Positions 34,380-44,248 of a stretch of 64,000 nucleotides of DNA are shown one piece after another; the first letter of the stretch is position 1, and the number at the start of each line of letters is the position of its first letter. Source of the DNA: an uncultured Desulfuromonadales bacterium (GTDB lineage Bacteria > Desulfobacterota > Desulfuromonadia > Desulfuromonadales > Geopsychrobacteraceae). Both the position numbers and the translations under genes were made by a program. The stretch is taken from assembly GCA_945787295.1 (NCBI GenBank), contig CALZHQ010000001.1, forward strand, positions 1 to 64,000. Direction: 5' to 3'. The notes beneath the pieces are model-generated. The model was not told the origin of the DNA. It searched no databases and was given only the letters and a program-made list of their open reading frames with translations.

Positions 34380-36966
34380 TAGCGCCTGTCCTGCGGCTTT
34401 TGTCGCGGAGATCCCCTGGGCCATCTCCCTGGCAGAGGTCGGTCCGCCGGCGCGCGACTGGGTCGGCGCAAAGGCTTATCGCCTGGCGCAGCTGGCGCAG
34501 GCCGGGTTCCAGGTTCCGACCGGCTACTGCATCACCATCTCGGCCTATCAGCGTTACCGAGCCGTACAGGGCTCTGCTGCTGGTCTGCCCGGAGAATTGC
34601 GCGAGGAGATCCTGCGGTTGCATCGGGCGCTGAACCTGTCGACGGTTGCAGTGCGCAGCTCGGCGCTGGATGAAGATCTGCAGCAAGCCAGCGCTGCCGG
34701 AATCTACCCGACTTATCTGAACATCCGCCACGAAGACGACCTGCTAACCGCGATCGCCAACTGTTTTATGGCCGCCAACTGCGAACCGGCACGGCGCTAT
34801 CGGCGGCTGCATCGGCAAAAGGATGAGGCGGCCATGGCGGTTTTGGTTCAGGCCCAGATCGACGCCACCAGCGCCGGGATTCTGTTCAGCGCCGATCCGA
34901 TCTCGGGCAATCGGGACCAGATCCACATCAATGCCATCTTCGGGCTCGGCGAACCCCTGGCGTCGGGGGAGCTGACCCCGGACCACTACGTGCAGGATCG
35001 CCAGGGCCGGCTCATCAAACAATTCCTGGCACCGCAGCCCTGGATGGAAACCAGCGTCGGACGACTGCCGCTGCCTGCGTCCCAACAGAATCAATCGACT
35101 CTCGGTCATTTACAGCTGTTGCAGCTGAATCGTTTAGCAAAGCGGGTTGAGCAGCATGAACGGATGCCGGTCGATATCGAGTTCGCCTTCGACGCTGGCG
35201 GACTGCAGCTGCTGCAGGCACGACCGATCACCAGCCGCGCCCATCATGAACAGCAACTCGACCAATATATCGCCCGGGAGCGCCAGTCGCTGCTGAAGAA
35301 ACTCTCGGCACTCCGCCTGTGGGGCCGCATCAAGCAGCCCTGCAGCATCCTCAGTAACGGCAACATCGCCGAACTGCTCCCCTCCCCGACGCCGATGAGC
35401 TTCGGATTATTTGAGCAGATTTTCGCCGGCCACTCAGGGGCGATTGCCCGGGGTCGGCGGCGTTTAGGCTACCGGGTCGCTGCGGACGCCGGTGAAGGCT
35501 TGTTTCAGCTGGTTGCCGGCCAGCCGTTTTTTCTCCTCGAAATCGACGCCCAGACTTATGACACCGGGCTGAGCCAGCCGATTGAGCGAATCCATCAGCG
35601 CGTGGAACAAAATCCGTCGCTGGCGAACTATCCGGAGCTGGGCCTCTATGAACAGCTGCTGAGCGCAGAGCAGGCAGAACAGCTGTATCCAGCGGAAGAA
35701 GCCCTGGCCCGCGTGCAGGCACAGACCGACTTCAACCGGCTGCAACGCAAGCACGCGGCCAGGTTCGACGACCAGGCGATGGGTGCCCTGGAACAGCGCT
35801 GGCGTGACAACCTGCAGCAGAACCAAGCGATCTGCCTGAGCGAACTTGACCTGCCGCAGCTGGTCAGTCGATTTGAGCGTCTGGTCGCGCATCTGCAGCA
35901 GGAAACCTGCAGCGTGTTTGTCAGCGTTGCCCGTCTCGGCTTCTATTTTTACGATCTTTGCCGGGTCCGTCTGCAGGGGGTGGGTGAGCAGGAGCAAAGC
36001 GGCTATCTGGCGGAGCTGTTTCAGGGGCTGCAGCGAACCCCGATCAGCGATCAATATCGCGACCTGGAGCAGGTGCGCGACGGGTGTCTGACGTTGGACG
36101 CCTATCTGGAGCGCCATGGGCATTTTGCCACCAATGAACTGGAAGTCTCCCTGCCGCGCTATCAAGAAGACCCGGAGCCGTTGCTGGAACTGTTGCGCGA
36201 GCGCACTGCTGAGCCGAAACCCACGGAACGCTCGCTGCAAGAGCTGAGAGCCAAGCGGCTCGGCCGCGAGCGAGCGCTCTGTCGAAAGCTGCCGCGTGGC
36301 AGTTACACCGATTTCTGGCAGGACCTCAGGCTGGCGCAACGGTTTCTGCCGTTGCGGGAACATGTCAAATACGTCTTCCTTGCCGAATATGCTCTGCTGC
36401 GGGCCACGTTGCTGGAAATTGAGACCCGTCTCAAACTGCAGCCAGGGGATATCTTTTATCTGCGCCCTCAGGAGCTCGGCAGCGGCTGCCAAACGCCCGA
36501 CGGCTGGACTGAGATCATCGCCCAACGCCGGCAAGACCGCCAGCTGGCCAGTGCTCTGGCACATCAACATCGGCTCCCCGCGGTGCTATTCGAGGACCAG
36601 CTCGAACAATTAGGCGCTGAACAACCTCTCGATTCGGCGAATTCCTGGCGTGGCCAGGCGGTGTCCCCCGGCATCATCGAAGGGACCGCCTGTGTTGTTG
36701 AAACGCTGGAAGCGGCCGGTCAAATGAAAATGGAGCTCGGACCCGAGCAGATCCTGGTGATCCCCTCGCTCAATTTGGGGCTCTCTGCTCTGTTGGGGGA
36801 ATTGGGCGGGCTGATCGTCGAGACTGGGGGGCTGCTTGCCCACAGCGCCTGTCAGGCTCGCGAGCGGGGCATTCCCGCGGCGGTGCTGCCGGGTGCAACA
36901 GCGCAGCTGCAGAGTGGCGACCGGATTCGCCTCGATGGCGCCAACGGATTGATTCAGATGGCGTGA
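34342..36966 (+). CDS. PEP-synthase/rifampicin-phosphotransferase-like dikinase
   Basis: 874 residues from the ATG at 34342 (38-base overlap with the U32 gene; an ATG 18 bases on is an alternative). Residues about 30-310 form the ATP-grasp PEP/pyruvate-binding domain (VGAKAYRLAQLAQAGFQVPTG; VAVRSSALDEDLQ; AGILFSADPISG; DIEFAFDAGGLQLLQARPIT). A long helical middle region follows. The C-terminal PEP-utiliser domain keeps the phosphohistidine motif (ETGGLLAHSACQARERGIPA). Such enzymes transfer the beta-phosphate of ATP to a small molecule, releasing AMP. The pyruvate TIM-barrel is absent, as in rifampicin phosphotransferase and phenylphosphate synthase-type proteins. The acceptor is unknown, presumably made by the same operon. 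Confidence 0.85.
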   Translation: MTVGFNMLPLPVDSACPAAFVAEIPWAISLAEVGPPARDWVGAKAYRLAQLAQAGFQVPTGYCITISAYQRYRAVQGSAAGLPGELREEILRLHRALNLSTVAVRSSALDEDLQQASAAGIYPTYLNIRHEDDLLTAIANCFMAANCEPARRYRRLHRQKDEAAMAVLVQAQIDATSAGILFSADPISGNRDQIHINAIFGLGEPLASGELTPDHYVQDRQGRLIKQFLAPQPWMETSVGRLPLPASQQNQSTLGHLQLLQLNRLAKRVEQHERMPVDIEFAFDAGGLQLLQARPITSRAHHEQQLDQYIARERQSLLKKLSALRLWGRIKQPCSILSNGNIAELLPSPTPMSFGLFEQIFAGHSGAIARGRRRLGYRVAADAGEGLFQLVAGQPFFLLEIDAQTYDTGLSQPIERIHQRVEQNPSLANYPELGLYEQLLSAEQAEQLYPAEEALARVQAQTDFNRLQRKHAARFDDQAMGALEQRWRDNLQQNQAICLSELDLPQLVSRFERLVAHLQQETCSVFVSVARLGFYFYDLCRVRLQGVGEQEQSGYLAELFQGLQRTPISDQYRDLEQVRDGCLTLDAYLERHGHFATNELEVSLPRYQEDPEPLLELLRERTAEPKPTERSLQELRAKRLGRERALCRKLPRGSYTDFWQDLRLAQRFLPLREHVKYVFLAEYALLRATLLEIETRLKLQPGDIFYLRPQELGSGCQTPDGWTEIIAQRRQDRQLASALAHQHRLPAVLFEDQLEQLGAEQPLDSANSWRGQAVSPGIIEGTACVVETLEAAGQMKMELGPEQILVIPSLNLGLSALLGELGGLIVETGGLLAHSACQARERGIPAAVLPGATAQLQSGDRIRLDGANGLIQMA

Positions 36967-36987
36967 GAGTCAGAGCGCTCGACGGGG

Positions 36988-37794
36988 CTAATCGCCGCCG
37001 CCGGCGTTCAAGGCCAGATTGCCACCATCCACCGGCAGCAGGATTCCAGTCACCGCTGCCGCCGCCGGAGAGGCGAGAAACAGCGTCGGGCCGACCATCT
37101 CCTCAGGGTCCAGCAAGCGCCCCATGGGGATGCCCGCGAGGATTCGCGGCAGCACCTGATCTTTGAAGCTCTGATTCTGCAAGTGACCTTTGAGGCCGGG
37201 TGTCAAGGTCTGGGCCGGGACAATGGCGTTTACCCGAATCCCGTCTCTGGCATATTCAACCGCCAGCTCCCGGGTCATCTGGTGCACCGCCGCCTTGGCG
37301 CAGCTGTAGGCCATGGCCCCGCGGCCGAGCGCCGCGACACCGGCATTCGAGCCGACGTTGATGATGCACCCCTTTTGCAACGGCATCATGCGTTCGATCG
37401 CCGCCCGGCAACAGAGAAAATAGCCCTCCACACTCACCTGCTGGGTCTGCTGCCAGTCAGCCAGCTCCAACAGGTGGGGGCGTGCACGGCTGGGAAAGGC
37501 AAAGGGCACATTCACCAGCAGGTCCAACCTGGTGCCCGACTGATCGAGCCATTGGAACAACCCCTGAACCTCTTTTTCACTGGCAATATCACAGAGTCTT
37601 GCCTGCGCCTCGCCGCCCAGGGAATGAATCTCTTCAAGAGTCTGCTCCAGCCCCGACTGATCGTTATCGGCCAGATAGACCCTGACTCCGGCCCGGGCCA
37701 AACCCAGGGCAATGGCATGCCCGATCCCGCCATTGGCACCTGCGCCGGTGACCAGGGCCTGCTGGCCGCCAAGATTGAACAAATCGTTCTGCAT
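36988..37794 (-). CDS. SDR family oxidoreductase
   Basis: 268 residues from the ATG at 37794 (GGAGG upstream). The classical SDR elements are present: TGAGANGGIGHA (NAD(P)-binding), DN at the end of strand 2, the catalytic Ser in INVGSNAG and YSCAK (Tyr and Lys). The usual NNAG reads NVPF here. It acts as an NAD(P)-dependent alcohol/ketone oxidoreductase; substrate unknown. It lies alone on the minus strand between the dikinase and the GST genes, converging with the U32 operon. Confidence 0.85.
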   Translation of the reverse strand: MQNDLFNLGGQQALVTGAGANGGIGHAIALGLARAGVRVYLADNDQSGLEQTLEEIHSLGGEAQARLCDIASEKEVQGLFQWLDQSGTRLDLLVNVPFAFPSRARPHLLELADWQQTQQVSVEGYFLCCRAAIERMMPLQKGCIINVGSNAGVAALGRGAMAYSCAKAAVHQMTRELAVEYARDGIRVNAIVPAQTLTPGLKGHLQNQSFKDQVLPRILAGIPMGRLLDPEEMVGPTLFLASPAAAAVTGILLPVDGGNLALNAGGGD

Positions 37795-37951
37795 CCGGGT
37801 CCTCCGCTTGTTTTGGGATTCGAAATCAAGATGGCGCTGCATGAATTTCCACCGCGCAGGCCCGATTCGTTGTTTCGTCGCGTGCAGACAATAAACCAGC
37901 ATCACGCGGGATGGGCAATGACAATTCTTCCCCGCCGTGGTTTAATTAACC

Positions 37952-37980
37952 TCGCTGACCAGCAACTCTTGAGTTATAAT
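37952..37980 (+). promoter_or_regulatory. Possible sigma-70 promoter for the GST/pqqU genes
   Basis: TATAAT at 37975-37980 is a perfect -10 box; the -35 region 17 bases upstream (TCGCTG) is poor. Best available candidate for the plus-strand genes that follow; no sigma-54 site is seen here. Confidence 0.35.
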
Positions 37981-38057
37981 CTTTACTTACAAAACTTAAG
38001 CCACATCTGTCCGGCCGTGTGATGCAGACAGCAAACCTCTTGAAAACGGATCACTCC

Positions 38058-38729
38058 ATGGTAACCATCATCGGCACCCCCATCAGCCATTACGTACAGA
38101 CGGCCATTCTGACCTGTGAGGAGAAGAACGCACCCTACCGGTTGCAGGTTGCAGGCCATGATACCCCTGCTGCCTTGCAAAGCCCTGCACATCAGCGTTG
38201 GCACCCGTTCTGTCGGATCCCGGCGGTCGCCGTGGCGGGCGTGCAACTGTACGAAACATCTGCCATCTGTCGCTACATCGACCAGGTTTTTGCGGGGACG
38301 TCCCTGGTCCCCGAGCAGCCCCTTGCCGCAGCCCGGATGGAGCAATGGATCAGCGCTATAAACTGCTATTTTCACACCCCCTGCATCAGCCAGCTGGTCA
38401 GTCAGTATGTCTTCCCGAGAGGCCCGGGGGGGCAACCCGACAAGCAGGTCATTGCCGCGGCCATGCCGAAAATTGAACGGGCAATGGCGCAATTGGCGGA
38501 AACTTACCACGGCAGCAACTACCTTGCCGGCGACCAGCTCAGCCTGGCTGACCTGTTTATCGCCCCGATTCTGATGCAGATGGACCAGACACCGGAAGGC
38601 CGCGCGTGCCTGGGACGTTTTCCTGCTATCAAAGAGAAGCTGAAGCTGATCCTGCTGCGCCCAAGTTTTCAGCGCGCACTCAGCCTGTATAATGACTCTC
38701 TGCCCGCCGGCAATTGTCTGCTTTTTTGA
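38058..38729 (+). CDS. Glutathione S-transferase family protein
   Basis: 223 residues from the ATG at 38058, which gives the normal GST opening (MVTIIGTPISHYVQTAILTCEEKNAP); ATG 38022 or GTG 38019 would add 12 or 13 residues. The N-terminal thioredoxin-like domain has CRIPAVAV (cis-Pro) and YETSAICRYID (the Glu-Thr/Ser glutathione site). The C-terminal helical domain has the SLADLFIAPIL box. Glutathione itself may be absent in such anaerobes, so the thiol cofactor is open. It ends 56 bases before the PqqU-like receptor gene. Confidence 0.8.
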   Translation: MVTIIGTPISHYVQTAILTCEEKNAPYRLQVAGHDTPAALQSPAHQRWHPFCRIPAVAVAGVQLYETSAICRYIDQVFAGTSLVPEQPLAAARMEQWISAINCYFHTPCISQLVSQYVFPRGPGGQPDKQVIAAAMPKIERAMAQLAETYHGSNYLAGDQLSLADLFIAPILMQMDQTPEGRACLGRFPAIKEKLKLILLRPSFQRALSLYNDSLPAGNCLLF

Positions 38730-38785
38730 TCGGCAGTTTGATTGGCGAGATAGTCTCTCCACCCGAAACCAACAAGGAGCCGAGA

Positions 38786-40909
38786 ATGATGCGACTCAGG
38801 AAAATGGCAATCACCCATCTGACCTTGGCTGCTCTCTTCGTGGTCTGTCCTGGTACCGCCAGCGCCGAAAACGAACAGCAGGCGGAATATCTGGGAGATC
38901 TCACTGTCAGAGCGACCCGCGTCGAAAAACCGCTTTACCAGGTACCGGCGTCGGTCGGCTACGTCTCGATCGATGATATCCAGTACGGGCGGCAACAGGT
39001 CGGGATCGATGAGGCGCTGGTCAAGGTCCCGGGCCTGTTCATGCAGAACCGCTATAACTTTGCCCAGGACCTGCGCATCTCGATTCGCGGATTCGGCTCC
39101 CGGGCCACATTCGGCATCCGGGGGATCAAGCTTTATGTGGATGGGATTCCCGCAACCCTGCCAGATGGCCAAGGCGGAGTTGACAGCATCGATATCGGAT
39201 CGCTTGATCGCATCGAAGTCATCCGCGGTCCGGCCTCTTCATTATACGGAACCGCTTCAGGCGGAGTGATCAACCTGTATACCGAAGATGGCCCTGAGGA
39301 TGAACCGTTTATCGAGGCGCGCACCAGCTTCGGTTCCTACAACTTCCAAAAACATCAGCTGAAATTTGGCGGGCAAAAAGACCAGCTCAACTATCTGATC
39401 AACGTCTCCAGGTTCGAACTGGACGGATACCGTGAACACAGTGAAACGGAAAATTTTCTGGTCAATGCGAAATTCCGCTACACCATCGACGACAGCTCCG
39501 ATTTCACCCTGACCCTGAACCTGGTCGACTCTCCAAAAGCCAACGATCCCGGCGGGCTGGTCAGAACCGGCAACGCATTCAACGTGGATTTTTCCAACCC
39601 GAAGGCGGCGCAAAGAAACAACCTTCGGTTTGATGCCGGAGAGACCGTGGAGCAGCAGCAGATCGGGCTGCTCTACAACAAATCGATCGGCGAAAAACAT
39701 GACTTCATTTTGAGAAATTATTACGTTTTCAGAAACTTCAACGCCAACCTGCCGTTTGGCGATTTCAGCGGGCTGGGCGTCACGCCATCGGGCGGGATCG
39801 TCGGCCTGGACCGCTTTTTCGTCGGCGGTGGCGGTCAGTACAGTTACACGGACGAGCTTTACGGCCACAAGAACCGCCTGACGCTCGGGGTCGATATCGA
39901 CCAGCAAAAGGACGATCGGGTCAATTTCACCAACATCGTTGAGAGTTCGGTGGTCGGGCCAAAGTCTCTTGATCAGGATGAAGATGTCTTCAGCTGGGGA
40001 ATCTTCCTCCAGAACGAGTTCAGCCTGACCGACTCTCTGGAGCTGACCCTTGGGGCCAGATATGACGAAGTCGAGTTCGACTTCAGCGACAACTATTTTG
40101 TCGACGCGACCGATGATTCCGGGAAAATCACCTTCACGGAATTCAGCCCCAGGGCCGGTTTGCTCTGGACGGTCAATGACGCGGTAAATATCTACGGCAA
40201 CATCGGCACCTCTTTTGAAACCCCCAGCAGCCGCGAATTTGCCAACCCGACAGCGGCGGGCGGCTTCAATCCTTCGCTGGATGCGCAAACGGCAATCAAT
40301 TATGAAATCGGGGTGAAGGGCGCCATTTCAGCCAAGGTCAATTATGAGCTGGCCGTCTTCCGGATCGACACGGACAATGAACTGATCCTTGCCGGACAAA
40401 ACCCGGCCGGCTCTGATTATTATATCAACGCAGGTGAGACGGTCCGCAAGGGGGTTGAAGCGGCCCTCTCCGCACAGCCGTTAAAGGGGCTGAACATCTC
40501 TCTGGCCTATACCTATTCCGACTTTGAGTTCAGCCGCTTTACCGATGACATGGGAACGTCTTTCGCAGGCAACAAGCTCCCCGGCATTCCTGAGCAAACG
40601 GCGAACCTGGAACTCGCCTACTACCATCCCTCGGGGCTTTACAGCATCTGGGACACCCAGTTGGTGGACAAGGTCTACGTAGACAATGCCAACTCGGATG
40701 CCGCTGGCGGTTACGCCGTTTCAAATTTACGCCTGGGCTACACGTTCAGTTTGGCCGGTGCAGAACTGACACCTTTCTGCGGCGTGAACAATCTGTTTGA
40801 TAAAAAGTACATGGGAGCGGTGCGCGTCAATGAAGCCAATAACCGTTTCTTTGAGCCGGCACCGGAAATGAATGTTTATGCGGGCATGTCTTTACGGTTC
40901 AGTCTCTGA
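38786..40909 (+). CDS. pqqU: TonB-dependent receptor, PqqU (YncD)-like PQQ importer
   Basis: 707 residues from the first of two ATGs (AAGGAG upstream), with a signal peptide, a plug domain (about 40-165) and a 22-strand barrel. Similarity to Escherichia coli YncD/PqqU is visible along the whole length: VPGLFMQNRYNFAQDL, SIRGFGSRATFGIRGIKLYV, DGIPATLPDGQGG, DDSSD...NDPGGL, and C-terminal VNNLFDKKYMGAVRVNEANN followed by FFEPAPEMN. PqqU imports the cofactor PQQ across the outer membrane. With two quinoproteins and no PQQ-biosynthesis gene in view, PQQ scavenging is the natural reading. Confidence 0.85.
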   Translation: MMRLRKMAITHLTLAALFVVCPGTASAENEQQAEYLGDLTVRATRVEKPLYQVPASVGYVSIDDIQYGRQQVGIDEALVKVPGLFMQNRYNFAQDLRISIRGFGSRATFGIRGIKLYVDGIPATLPDGQGGVDSIDIGSLDRIEVIRGPASSLYGTASGGVINLYTEDGPEDEPFIEARTSFGSYNFQKHQLKFGGQKDQLNYLINVSRFELDGYREHSETENFLVNAKFRYTIDDSSDFTLTLNLVDSPKANDPGGLVRTGNAFNVDFSNPKAAQRNNLRFDAGETVEQQQIGLLYNKSIGEKHDFILRNYYVFRNFNANLPFGDFSGLGVTPSGGIVGLDRFFVGGGGQYSYTDELYGHKNRLTLGVDIDQQKDDRVNFTNIVESSVVGPKSLDQDEDVFSWGIFLQNEFSLTDSLELTLGARYDEVEFDFSDNYFVDATDDSGKITFTEFSPRAGLLWTVNDAVNIYGNIGTSFETPSSREFANPTAAGGFNPSLDAQTAINYEIGVKGAISAKVNYELAVFRIDTDNELILAGQNPAGSDYYINAGETVRKGVEAALSAQPLKGLNISLAYTYSDFEFSRFTDDMGTSFAGNKLPGIPEQTANLELAYYHPSGLYSIWDTQLVDKVYVDNANSDAAGGYAVSNLRLGYTFSLAGAELTPFCGVNNLFDKKYMGAVRVNEANNRFFEPAPEMNVYAGMSLRFSL

Positions 40910-41033
40910 CGGGGATTCATGCGGAATCAGCCGTCCGGTGCAGCTGGGCGGATGTGGTGACTAATATTTCCGTTTGTTGATGGTTCTGTCCCTGTCCTTG
41001 TCTGTAGATCTGTCTGCTTCTAACATCTAAAAG

Positions 41034-41876
41034 ATGGGTCGTAGAGATTTGCATAGCGGTAAAAATTTCTCTCAAGATATGTTTACCCGGCTGGCCTGCC
41101 CCCTGCTCTCCTGTTTGTTGCACGCAGCGCTGCTCTATGCTATCAGCCATATCTCTGTACCGAACCTGGATGAAGGCAGGTCCGAGCCGCAAAGGTTGCA
41201 AGTCACCTTCGCCCAGCCAAAGCCGCAAGCCCCGCCAGTCGCTGTCGAAGCCAGGCCGAAGCGGCCTCTGCCGCTTCCAGTAGAGCGCAAACCAGCTCCT
41301 GAAACAACGACTCCGCCGCCTGAAAAAAAACCGGAGAGAGCGGCCTCTCCCGCGCCTGCTCCCCGACTCAAACCTGAAACGCCGGCACCGAAGCAGAGAC
41401 GCATAGACATAATCACAAAACACAAAGACGTTGCCACGCCCGCGCCTGCGCCGCAACCTCCTGAATTCTCGCAAAGAGACCCAGTGGCCGCGCCGGGGAA
41501 TGTTGCGGCGCAACCTGCCGCAGCGACAAGTCAGGACAAAAGTCCGCTCGGAGGTTCGCAGCCGTCTGCTGAGTCAGAGCTGCTGAAATTAGAAGATGAT
41601 TACCGGCAAGACCTGCTGCGCGCGATTGCCCGCCACAAAACCTACCCGGACGCGGCTCGGCGACGCGGACGCGAGGGAGAGGTCGAAGTTCGGTTTTCCC
41701 TGCGTCAAGACGGGACGATCAGCCGGATAAGCATCGAAGAATCATCCGGCTGGCGGGGGCTCGATCAGGCGGCGATAAAGAGCCTGAAGCGGCTCGGGCG
41801 GTTCAAGCCGATTCCGGCGGAACTCAAACGAGAGAACTGGGAGTTTCTGGTTACGATCCGGTTTTATCTGGAATGA
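41034..41876 (+). CDS. tonB: TonB energy transducer
   Basis: 280 residues from ATG 41034; the ATG at 41079 (MFTRLACPLLS) is equally credible, neither having a clear ribosome site. One N-terminal membrane helix, a long Pro/Lys/Glu-rich periplasmic spacer (about 50-165), and a C-terminal TonB domain (YPDAARRRGREGEVEVRFSL; later LDQAAIKSLKRLGRFKPIP). It couples inner-membrane proton motive force to the outer-membrane receptor encoded just upstream. ExbB/ExbD are not adjacent, although a TolQ/TolR-like pair exists at 9154-10587. Confidence 0.88.
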   Translation: MGRRDLHSGKNFSQDMFTRLACPLLSCLLHAALLYAISHISVPNLDEGRSEPQRLQVTFAQPKPQAPPVAVEARPKRPLPLPVERKPAPETTTPPPEKKPERAASPAPAPRLKPETPAPKQRRIDIITKHKDVATPAPAPQPPEFSQRDPVAAPGNVAAQPAAATSQDKSPLGGSQPSAESELLKLEDDYRQDLLRAIARHKTYPDAARRRGREGEVEVRFSLRQDGTISRISIEESSGWRGLDQAAIKSLKRLGRFKPIPAELKRENWEFLVTIRFYLE

Positions 41877-41932
41877 TCAGCCAGGCTGGCTGCCGGCGGG
41901 CAGAAAGGAAATCATAAGCACGGCCCTGCCCC

Positions 41933-43891
41933 TCAGGCAGGTTTCCGTTTCTGAGGCAAAACGCCTTGCACCTTCGAGCCTCGTTTGAGCGGCGAGATCG
42001 GCAGCGAGACGACAAACTCCGACCCTTTCCCGACCTTGCTGGTCAACTGGATATCGCCGCCATGCTCCATGACAATATTATAGGTCAGAGCCAGGCCAAG
42101 TCCGACTCCTCTGCCAACCTCCTTGGTGGTAAAAAACGGTTCCCAGATCCGTTCAATAATCTCCTCGGACATGCCACAACCGTTATCACGGATGACCACT
42201 GCGAGCATAGAGGCATCCGTTTGCTCCGTTCTCACCTCTACCCGACCCCGCTCCTCAATCGACTGGTGGGCGTTCACCAACAGGTTCATGAACACCTGGC
42301 GCAGTCCCGAGGGATCTGCGATGATTGCTGGCAGATCGGGCTGTAACTGAGGAACAACCTCAACCTGCTGATAGCCGGGCTGATATTTCAGCAGCTCGAT
42401 GATCTCAAGCAGAATCAGATTCAAATCGACCTTACCGATGCTGCCTTCTGAGGTCCGACTGAAACTCAGCAGGTGGTCGATAATCCCTTTGCAGCGGTAA
42501 ACCTCCCGGACAATCACCTGCAGGTAATGAGGAAAGGCGTCCAGACGGCTGTCCCCCTCGAGACCCGGCTCATCCCGGAAGCGGCGTTGCAGCGCTTCCG
42601 CGCAGCCTGCGACCGAGGTCAGCGGATTATTGATTTCGTGCGCAATGCCGGTCGCAAGCACGCCGATACTCGACATTTTTTCGGCCTGAATCAGGTGCAT
42701 TTCCTGCAGTCGCTTCTCGGTAACATCGCGAAGGAAAACCAGCGCCCGGTGCCTGCCGGTCACGGCATCACGAATCGGCGTGGCCGTGACATCGAGATAT
42801 CTGGTACCCGGCTCTTCCGTGTGCCAGGTCATGGAAATGTCGACCCGCTTCCCCTGCAGCGCTATTTCGACCGGACAATTTTGCGGGTGCGATGAAGACT
42901 CCGGATGAAATATCTCCCGGCAGGATTTGCCGATTTCAATCGAAGGCGTCAGGAACTGCGACCCGATCAGATTGTGATGCTGAATTATTGCCTCATGGTC
43001 ATAGACGATGATGCCGTCGCAGATCGAATCGAAAATGGCCTGGAGCTCGTTGGTTTTGTTCTGCAGCTCGTCTTCGGCCTGCTTTCGAGCGGTGATATCC
43101 TGGGTGGTGCCATAAAGTCTCTGCACGGTTCCGGCACTGTTGGCCATTGTTTCAATGATCGAGTAGACCCAGCGCTCACTGCCGTCGGCAAACTTCAGGC
43201 GATGCTCGATCTCGTAACTGCGCCCCTGCTCAATGCCCAGCCGCAAATGATGCATGACATTATGGTAATCATCCGGGTGGACAACGCTCGCAAAAGCTTC
43301 CTGGGTGGTCTCTTCGGGGCGAAGTCGCAAAATTCGCAGCAGTTGCGTGGATGCCTGGATTTTCCCGGTTGCCGGATCGAAGCTCCAGGACCCGAGCTGG
43401 GTCATCTCCTGAGCCTTGGCCAGATTATACTCACTTTCCGCCAAAGCCTGGTCAGCCAGCTTTTTTTCGGTGATATCGACCAGCACGGCCAGGCATTCAG
43501 CACCGGAATCTGTAACCTGAGCCTCGATCCGAACGTACAGGGGCTGCTGGTCCGGCCTGATGAGCTGTAAGCGGCAGGTTTCTTTCTTGCCACTGGTAAA
43601 AACCGTGCGCAGAAAACGGCTGAAGACAAAACAATCATCCGCGCTGACATAATGTTCGAAATTCTGATCAATCAAGCTGGAATGGTCGTCGCTCAACAGC
43701 CGTTCGCCGGTCTGGTTTACCGACCGAATGATCCCATCAGGATCGAAGGTGAAATAGCCGACGGGAGCAAAGTCATAAAGGAAGGCATAAGTGTTGCGTG
43801 ACGTCTCGAGCTCTTCCTGAGACTTACGCAATTCTTCGATCTTGCTTCTGAGTTCGCTTTCTTTGAGCTGCAACTCACGCTGAGTTTTCAA
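41933..43891 (-). CDS. PAS-domain sensor histidine kinase, orphan
   Basis: 652 residues. An N-terminal coiled coil, then three PAS regions (about 40-150, 165-275 with a PAC motif, 285-395), followed by HisKA (phospho-acceptor His in [12 protein letters not shown]) and HATPase ([26 protein letters not shown]). No membrane helix, so it is cytosolic. The last PAS plus kinase half is closely similar to the kinase at 54165-55379, including the CPVE cysteine in the PAS, so both may act on the same sigma-54 response regulator. No response regulator gene is adjacent. Confidence 0.9.
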   Translation of the reverse strand: MKTQRELQLKESELRSKIEELRKSQEELETSRNTYAFLYDFAPVGYFTFDPDGIIRSVNQTGERLLSDDHSSLIDQNFEHYVSADDCFVFSRFLRTVFTSGKKETCRLQLIRPDQQPLYVRIEAQVTDSGAECLAVLVDITEKKLADQALAESEYNLAKAQEMTQLGSWSFDPATGKIQASTQLLRILRLRPEETTQEAFASVVHPDDYHNVMHHLRLGIEQGRSYEIEHRLKFADGSERWVYSIIETMANSAGTVQRLYGTTQDITARKQAEDELQNKTNELQAIFDSICDGIIVYDHEAIIQHHNLIGSQFLTPSIEIGKSCREIFHPESSSHPQNCPVEIALQGKRVDISMTWHTEEPGTRYLDVTATPIRDAVTGRHRALVFLRDVTEKRLQEMHLIQAEKMSSIGVLATGIAHEINNPLTSVAGCAEALQRRFRDEPGLEGDSRLDAFPHYLQVIVREVYRCKGIIDHLLSFSRTSEGSIGKVDLNLILLEIIELLKYQPGYQQVEVVPQLQPDLPAIIADPSGLRQVFMNLLVNAHQSIEERGRVEVRTEQTDASMLAVVIRDNGCGMSEEIIERIWEPFFTTKEVGRGVGLGLALTYNIVMEHGGDIQLTSKVGKGSEFVVSLPISPLKRGSKVQGVLPQKRKPA

Positions 43892-43991
43892 AATGTGCGT
43901 CTTCTCTCTACTGTTTCTATCAAATGGAAACTCACCTCTTGAAGATCCATAGGCTATGCTGGACCCAGAGTTGAAATCATGTCAATAGCTT

Positions 43992-44228
43992 TCAACCCGC
44001 GTGTGGCTTGCCGATCTCATCGAAATCAGCGGCACCGTGCCCCCCTTCGACGTTGGGCGCCGCCTCCTTCAGGTGCGCAGCGCAGATATTTTTGATGCTG
44101 TTGGCTTTCGCGCCGCAATATCTGCATTCGACCACCGGCTTATCCGACAATTCGCGGATACAGTCGGTCAGCCCCTGCCTGCTCATGGCGCACATATGCT
44201 TGCTGTGATCTTTACTGTCGCACGGCAT
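43992..44228 (-). CDS. Small cysteine-rich hypothetical protein
   Basis: 78 residues with an AGGAG ribosome site. It contains a CRYCGAKAN zinc-ribbon-like CxxC, two further cysteines near the N-terminus and one at CAAH, plus several histidines, suggesting a metal-binding protein. I recognise no family. It ends the minus-strand run after the thiol peroxidase, 20 bases away, so cotranscription is likely and a redox or metal-handling role would fit. Confidence 0.6.
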   Translation of the reverse strand: MPCDSKDHSKHMCAMSRQGLTDCIRELSDKPVVECRYCGAKANSIKNICAAHLKEAAPNVEGGHGAADFDEIGKPHAG

Positions 44229-44248
44229 AAAAACTCCTGATGTTCAAT

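Noticed and set aside
40917..41513. 198-codon minus-strand frame rich in Arg
   Set aside because: Antisense to the Pro/Lys-rich linker of TonB; composition is that of a shadow frame.
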